Assembly (NCBI RefSeq): GCF_900110895.1
Contig: NZ_FOIQ01000004.1
Location: forward strand, 186,001 to 250,000
Reading direction: 5' to 3'
DNA length: 64,000 bases
Source: Prevotella aff. ruminicola Tc2-24
GTDB lineage: Bacteria > Bacteroidota > Bacteroidia > Bacteroidales > Bacteroidaceae
The stretch's first letter is position 1. Every line of letters starts with the position of its first letter. This document shows positions 60,488-64,000 of the stretch, in pieces. A model generated the notes under the pieces. The model was not told where the DNA came from. It ran no database searches and saw nothing but the letters and a program-made list of their open reading frames with translations. A program made the position numbers and the translations under genes.

Positions 60488-61510
60488 ATGGGATTTTTTA
60501 GTTTTGTCCAGGAGATTGCAATGGACTTGGGTACTGCCAATACGATTATCATCAGCGATGATAAGATCGTGGTTGACGAGCCGTCGGTCGTTGCTCTTGA
60601 CCGCCGTACCGATAAGATGATTGCTGTCGGTAATGAGGCAAAGATGATGTATGAGAAGACTCATGAGAACATTCGTACCATCCGTCCGCTGCGCGACGGT
60701 GTGATTGCCGACTTCTCTGCTTGTGAGCAGATGATGCGTGGCCTGATTAAGATGGTGCACACGGGTAGCCGTCTGTTCTCACCTTCACTCCGTATGGTAA
60801 TCGGTGTCCCCTCTGGTTCTACCGAGGTGGAGCTCCGTGCTGTGCGCGACTCTGCGGAGCATGCCGATGGGCGTGACGTCTATCTGATTTTCGAGCCGAT
60901 GGCTGCTGCTATCGGTATTGGCATCGACGTGGAGGCTCCAGAAGGTAATATGATTGTCGATATCGGTGGTGGATCGACGGAGATCGCCGTGATCTCACTC
61001 GGTGGTATCGTCAGCAATAACTCCATCCGTACGGCTGGCGACGACCTGACAGCCGACATTCAGGAGTATATGTATCGTCAGCATAACGTGAAGGTCAGTG
61101 AGCGTATGGCCGAGCGTATCAAGATTCATGTGGGTTCTGCCTTGACCGATCTGGGTGAGGATGCTCCTGAGGACTTTGTGGTACACGGTCCTAACCGTAT
61201 CACAGCCCTGCCTATGGAGGTGCCTGTATGCTATCAGGAGATTGCTCACTGTCTTGACAAAACGGTCTCGAAGATTGAGAACGCTGTACTGTCGGCATTG
61301 GAGAACACACCTCCCGAGCTTTATGCCGATATCGTGAAGAACGGTATCTATCTGGCAGGTGGTGGCGCTCTGTTGCGTGGTCTTGACAAACGTCTCACCG
61401 ATAAGATGCATATCCAGTTCCATGTACCTGAGGATCCTCTCCACAGCGTGGCTAAGGGTGCTGGTATCGCATTGAAGAATGTAGATAGGTTCTCGTTCTT
61501 GATGAGATAA
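60488..61510 (+). CDS. mreB: Rod-shape-determining actin homologue MreB
   Basis: A 340-residue actin-fold ATPase that guides lateral wall synthesis at the inner membrane. Motifs are MDLGTANTIIISDDKIVVDE (phosphate 1), MVIGVPSGSTEVELRA, LIFEPMAAAIGIGIDVEAPE, MIVDIGGGSTEIAVISLGG (phosphate 2) and YLAGGGALLRGLDKRL (adenosine). The amphipathic N-terminus is MGFFSFVQEIAM. It heads the mreB-mreC-mreD-mrdA cluster, with seven bases to mreC. Confidence 0.97.
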   Translation: MGFFSFVQEIAMDLGTANTIIISDDKIVVDEPSVVALDRRTDKMIAVGNEAKMMYEKTHENIRTIRPLRDGVIADFSACEQMMRGLIKMVHTGSRLFSPSLRMVIGVPSGSTEVELRAVRDSAEHADGRDVYLIFEPMAAAIGIGIDVEAPEGNMIVDIGGGSTEIAVISLGGIVSNNSIRTAGDDLTADIQEYMYRQHNVKVSERMAERIKIHVGSALTDLGEDAPEDFVVHGPNRITALPMEVPVCYQEIAHCLDKTVSKIENAVLSALENTPPELYADIVKNGIYLAGGGALLRGLDKRLTDKMHIQFHVPEDPLHSVAKGAGIALKNVDRFSFLMR

Positions 61511-61517
61511 TCCGGAA

Positions 61518-62384
61518 ATGCGCAACCTGCTGGATTTCCTGAGAAAGTATCATCACTGGTTTATTTTCATCTTATTGGAAGTGGCCAGTGGTGTTCTGTT
61601 GTTTCAGTACAACAGCTATCAGGGTAGTGTCTGGCTGTCGTCGGCCAATGCCATGGTCGGCAAAATCTATCAGTGGGAGAGTGAGGTGACCTCGTTCTTC
61701 TCTATGTCAAAGGCCAATAAGGAACTGGCACTCCGTAACATCTATCTGGAACGTCAGGTAGACCAGTTACGGCGACTGTATACGGATCTGACGAAGGATA
61801 CAACGGTGATGGAGCGCGATGAGCTTCAGTTCCTGAGTCAGTATAAACTGATTCCTGCTAAAGTGGTTGACAACTCCCTGAACAGGGAAGAAAACCTGAT
61901 GACCATCGATAAGGGCCGTGCCGACGGTGTAGAGGTGGATATGGGAGTGGCTTGCGGAAACGGTGTGGTAGGCGTGGTCTATCTCGTCTCAGAGCACTAC
62001 TCAGTGGTCATCCCCGTGTTGAACGCTTCTTCGTCGCGCATCAGTTGTTCGATCCGTAACCGCGGCTATTTCGGTTATCTTCGCTGGTATGGCGGCGATC
62101 CTTCTGTGGCATATGTGGAGGATGTGCCTCGTCATGCGAAGTTCAGTCTGGGTGAGTGGGTCGTCACCAGCGGCTTCTCGTCGATATTCCCTTCTGGTGT
62201 GCTGGTTGGCAAGATCGAGCAGGTATATAACTCTCATGACGGACTGTCGTATAAGTTGAAGGTGCGACTCAGCACTGATTTCGGCTGTGTACGCGATGTC
62301 TGTGTGATCAGTGACAAGAGTATTGCTGAGCGTGCTGTACTGATGCAGGCCGCTCGTGATTCTATCAATATCAAACAGAAATAG
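61518..62384 (+). CDS. mreC: Rod-shape-determining protein MreC
   Basis: A 288-residue inner-membrane protein. One N-terminal helix (WFIFILLEVASGVLLFQY) is followed by a coiled coil (about 65-100; KANKELALRNIYLERQVDQL) and a periplasmic beta domain with GVACGNGVVGVVYLVSEHYS and WVVTSGFSSIFPSGVLVGKI, the characteristic MreC core. It links cytoplasmic MreB to periplasmic wall enzymes such as PBP2. Confidence 0.93.
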   Translation: MRNLLDFLRKYHHWFIFILLEVASGVLLFQYNSYQGSVWLSSANAMVGKIYQWESEVTSFFSMSKANKELALRNIYLERQVDQLRRLYTDLTKDTTVMERDELQFLSQYKLIPAKVVDNSLNREENLMTIDKGRADGVEVDMGVACGNGVVGVVYLVSEHYSVVIPVLNASSSRISCSIRNRGYFGYLRWYGGDPSVAYVEDVPRHAKFSLGEWVVTSGFSSIFPSGVLVGKIEQVYNSHDGLSYKLKVRLSTDFGCVRDVCVISDKSIAERAVLMQAARDSINIKQK

Positions 62385-62393
62385 ACAAATAGC

Positions 62394-62894
62394 ATGGCCA
62401 TAGAATTACTTAACCGGTTGATCATGTTTGTGGCGTTGTGGCTGGCTCAGGTGCTGATACTGAACCGTATTCATCTGTTTGATGTGGCAACACCGTTGCT
62501 CTATGTGTTCTTTGTCATTACCTTTCGGCGCAGTTCTCCGAAATGGCAGATCTTGCTATGGTGTTTTGCCCTCGGACTGCTCATCGACGTGTTCTCTAAC
62601 ACACCGGGACTGGCTGCGGGCTCGATGACACTGATGGCTGTTGTCCAGCCATACTTGTTGGAACTGTTTGTCCCGAGGGATTCTGCGGATAACCTGGCCT
62701 CGTCGGCAGCAACCTTAGGTGTGGGCAAGTTTTTTATTCTCTGTACTGTCATGGTATCGCTTTATTGTCTTGTGTTCTATGCCTTGGAGACATTCAACTT
62801 CTTCAATTGGGCACATTGGCTTATGCGTGCCGCCGGCAGTGCCATCCTGACGTTAGTATTGATTGTAGCTATTGAAAGTGTTCGCTCGAAGTGA
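62394..62894 (+). CDS. mreD: Rod-shape-determining protein MreD
   Basis: A 166-residue protein with about five membrane helices (LIMFVALWLAQVLILNRI, PLLYVFFVITFRR and others) and the typical FALGLLIDVFSNTPGLAAGS loop. Position between mreC and mrdA supports the call. Its stop overlaps the GTG start of mrdA. Confidence 0.9.
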   Translation: MAIELLNRLIMFVALWLAQVLILNRIHLFDVATPLLYVFFVITFRRSSPKWQILLWCFALGLLIDVFSNTPGLAAGSMTLMAVVQPYLLELFVPRDSADNLASSAATLGVGKFFILCTVMVSLYCLVFYALETFNFFNWAHWLMRAAGSAILTLVLIVAIESVRSK

Positions 62895-64000
62895 AGGATT
62901 ACGGTCTTGGGTATAGGCGTTATGTGATTGGCGGGGTGGCTGTACTGATTGTGGTCATCTATATCATCCGTCTGTTCACACTCCAGATTACGAGCGACGA
63001 TTATAAGAAGAGTGCCGACTCCAATGCCTTCCTGAAGAAGATCGAGTATCCTTCACGCGGTAATATCACTGACCGCCATGGGAAACTGCTGGTGTATAAC
63101 CAACCATCCTATGACATTATGGTGGTGATGAACGAGGCAAAGGACAGGATTGATACGACGGAGTTCTGTCATGCGTTGGGCATTACAAAGGAAGAGTTCG
63201 ATCGTCGGATGACCATCATGAAGGATCGTAACCGTAATCCTGGTTACTCGCGTTTCACTCAGCAGTTGTTTATCAGTCAGCTTAGCGACAAGGACTTTAG
63301 TGTCTTTCAGGAGAAGATGTTCCGCTTTCCTGGTTTCTATGTGCAGAAGCGTAGCGTGCGACAGTACCAGTATCCCATGGCGGCTCATGTGCTGGGCGAC
63401 GTGGCTGAGGCCTCTCCTGCGGATATCGAGGAGGACGACTACTACCAGCCTGGTGACTATATCGGGAAGTCGGGCGTGGAGCGTAGGTATGAAAAGGAAC
63501 TGCGTGGTGAGAAGGGCATCCAGATTCTGCTCCGTGATGCGCATGGCCGTGTCCAAGGAAGATATAAGAACGGAGAACTCGATCATCGTGCCGTACCAGG
63601 AAAGAACCTGACGCTTAGTATCGATGCCAGTCTGCAGGAGTTGGGAGAGCGCCTGATGGAGGGCAAGATCGGCAGTATCGTGGCCATCGAACCGTCTACT
63701 GGTGAGGTGCTTTGTATGGTCTCGTCGCCGTCGTATGATCCTCGCATGATGGTAGGTCGCCAGCGCAGTAAGAATCATCGTCAACTCAGTCAGAATGTGT
63801 GGAAACCACTTCTGAACCGTAGTGTGATGGGACAGTATCCTCCTGGTTCTACTTTCAAGACGACACAAGGACTGACATTTATGTCGGAGGGTATCATCAC
63901 TCAGTCGACGATGTATCCTTGTTCCCATGGCTTTAACTTCAAGGGACTGCATGTCGGTTGTCACGGTCATGCTGCTCCTCTGCCTCTTGTGCCGGCTCTG
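62891..64000 (+). CDS. mrdA: Penicillin-binding protein 2 (elongasome transpeptidase), cut by window end
   Basis: A frame of 370 codons, open to the right edge. It starts at a GTG overlapping the mreD stop (GTGA): MKDYGLGYRRYVIGGVAVLI gives a short cytoplasmic tail and one membrane helix. The PBP dimerisation domain follows (YPSRGNITDRHGKLLVYNQP, near residue 55; PGFYVQKRSVRQYQYPMAAH). The transpeptidase domain begins with GKIGSIVAIEPSTGEVLCMV, and the SxxK active-site serine is in YPPGSTFK at Ser320 (codon 63848-63850). The SxN and KTG motifs would lie beyond the window. It crosslinks peptidoglycan with RodA and MreBCD during elongation. Confidence 0.95.
   Translation, partial: MKDYGLGYRRYVIGGVAVLIVVIYIIRLFTLQITSDDYKKSADSNAFLKKIEYPSRGNITDRHGKLLVYNQPSYDIMVVMNEAKDRIDTTEFCHALGITKEEFDRRMTIMKDRNRNPGYSRFTQQLFISQLSDKDFSVFQEKMFRFPGFYVQKRSVRQYQYPMAAHVLGDVAEASPADIEEDDYYQPGDYIGKSGVERRYEKELRGEKGIQILLRDAHGRVQGRYKNGELDHRAVPGKNLTLSIDASLQELGERLMEGKIGSIVAIEPSTGEVLCMVSSPSYDPRMMVGRQRSKNHRQLSQNVWKPLLNRSVMGQYPPGSTFKTTQGLTFMSEGIITQSTMYPCSHGFNFKGLHVGCHGHAAPLPLVPAL

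Overview
The window is chromosomal DNA of a Bacteroidales bacterium, most likely a member of the Prevotellaceae. Supporting signs are Bacteroidota-type promoters (TTTG, 19-21 nt, TAnnTTTG) before many genes, little Shine-Dalgarno sequence, a SusC/SusD pair, an outer-membrane LptD homologue, a long-form NusB, DUF5606 and DUF4230 proteins, and several secreted plant-cell-wall enzymes. Most genes are housekeeping genes with balanced base composition. One stretch (about 43.4-51.1 kb) contains markedly A+T-rich genes and looks acquired.

Layout. 0-6.4 kb: a partial DUF4230 lipoprotein, a small lipoprotein, then a leftward cluster lysS-gpsA-pgi-HAD phosphatase. 6.4-7.4 kb is gene-free but highly structured: three 84-87 bp tandem repeats whose hairpin stems differ in sequence yet still pair, a G+C-rich foldable segment, and a 177-bp A+T-rich element with 19-bp perfect inverted ends. 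7.4-16.4 kb: three tandem ROK-family genes that have all lost the GGT phosphate loop, run almost without gaps into a menaquinone operon menI-menF-menD-menB-menC-menE. 16.4-26.3 kb: a CE15-type glucuronoyl esterase, aroB, an outer-membrane barrel with a Gly/Arg repeat tail, and the leftward cluster nusB-yajC-ybbR-coaE-DUF5606. 26.5-40.2 kb: rplY-pth-S4 protein-Na/Ca exchanger, a preQ1 riboswitch controlling a queuosine-precursor transporter and queF, an OadA-like carboxyltransferase with an odd biotin motif, an HD phosphohydrolase, lptD, a CPA2 antiporter, pepT and an acid phosphatase.

40.3-51.2 kb is the accessory region. A leftward type I restriction-modification operon (hsdM-hsdS-x-y-hsdR) carries two extra genes between hsdS and hsdR: a SieB-like two-helix membrane protein and an ApeA-like protein with a C-terminal HEPN RNase motif. 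Gaps are only a few bases, so restriction, a likely membrane exclusion protein and a likely abortive-infection RNase would be made together. Upstream lies about 1.5 kb of gene debris and repeats (22-bp arrays, a 94-bp hairpin, a promoter-bearing gene stump), then an A+T-rich gene with a faint resemblance to 3-methyladenine DNA glycosylase and a Nudix hydrolase. The region ends at a tRNA-Arg(CCG) whose 3' end points into it and is partly duplicated 120 bp away.

51.4-64 kb: asnA, a SusC/SusD pair with a rhamnogalacturonan acetylesterase and L-rhamnose mutarotase (a small pectin-use locus), a stand-alone IMP cyclohydrolase (PurH N-terminal half), and the cell-shape cluster mreB-mreC-mreD-mrdA, with mrdA cut by the window end. 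The best candidates for something undescribed are the nested ApeA/SieB cassette, the covarying 84-bp repeats, and the three GGT-less ROK proteins leading the men operon.
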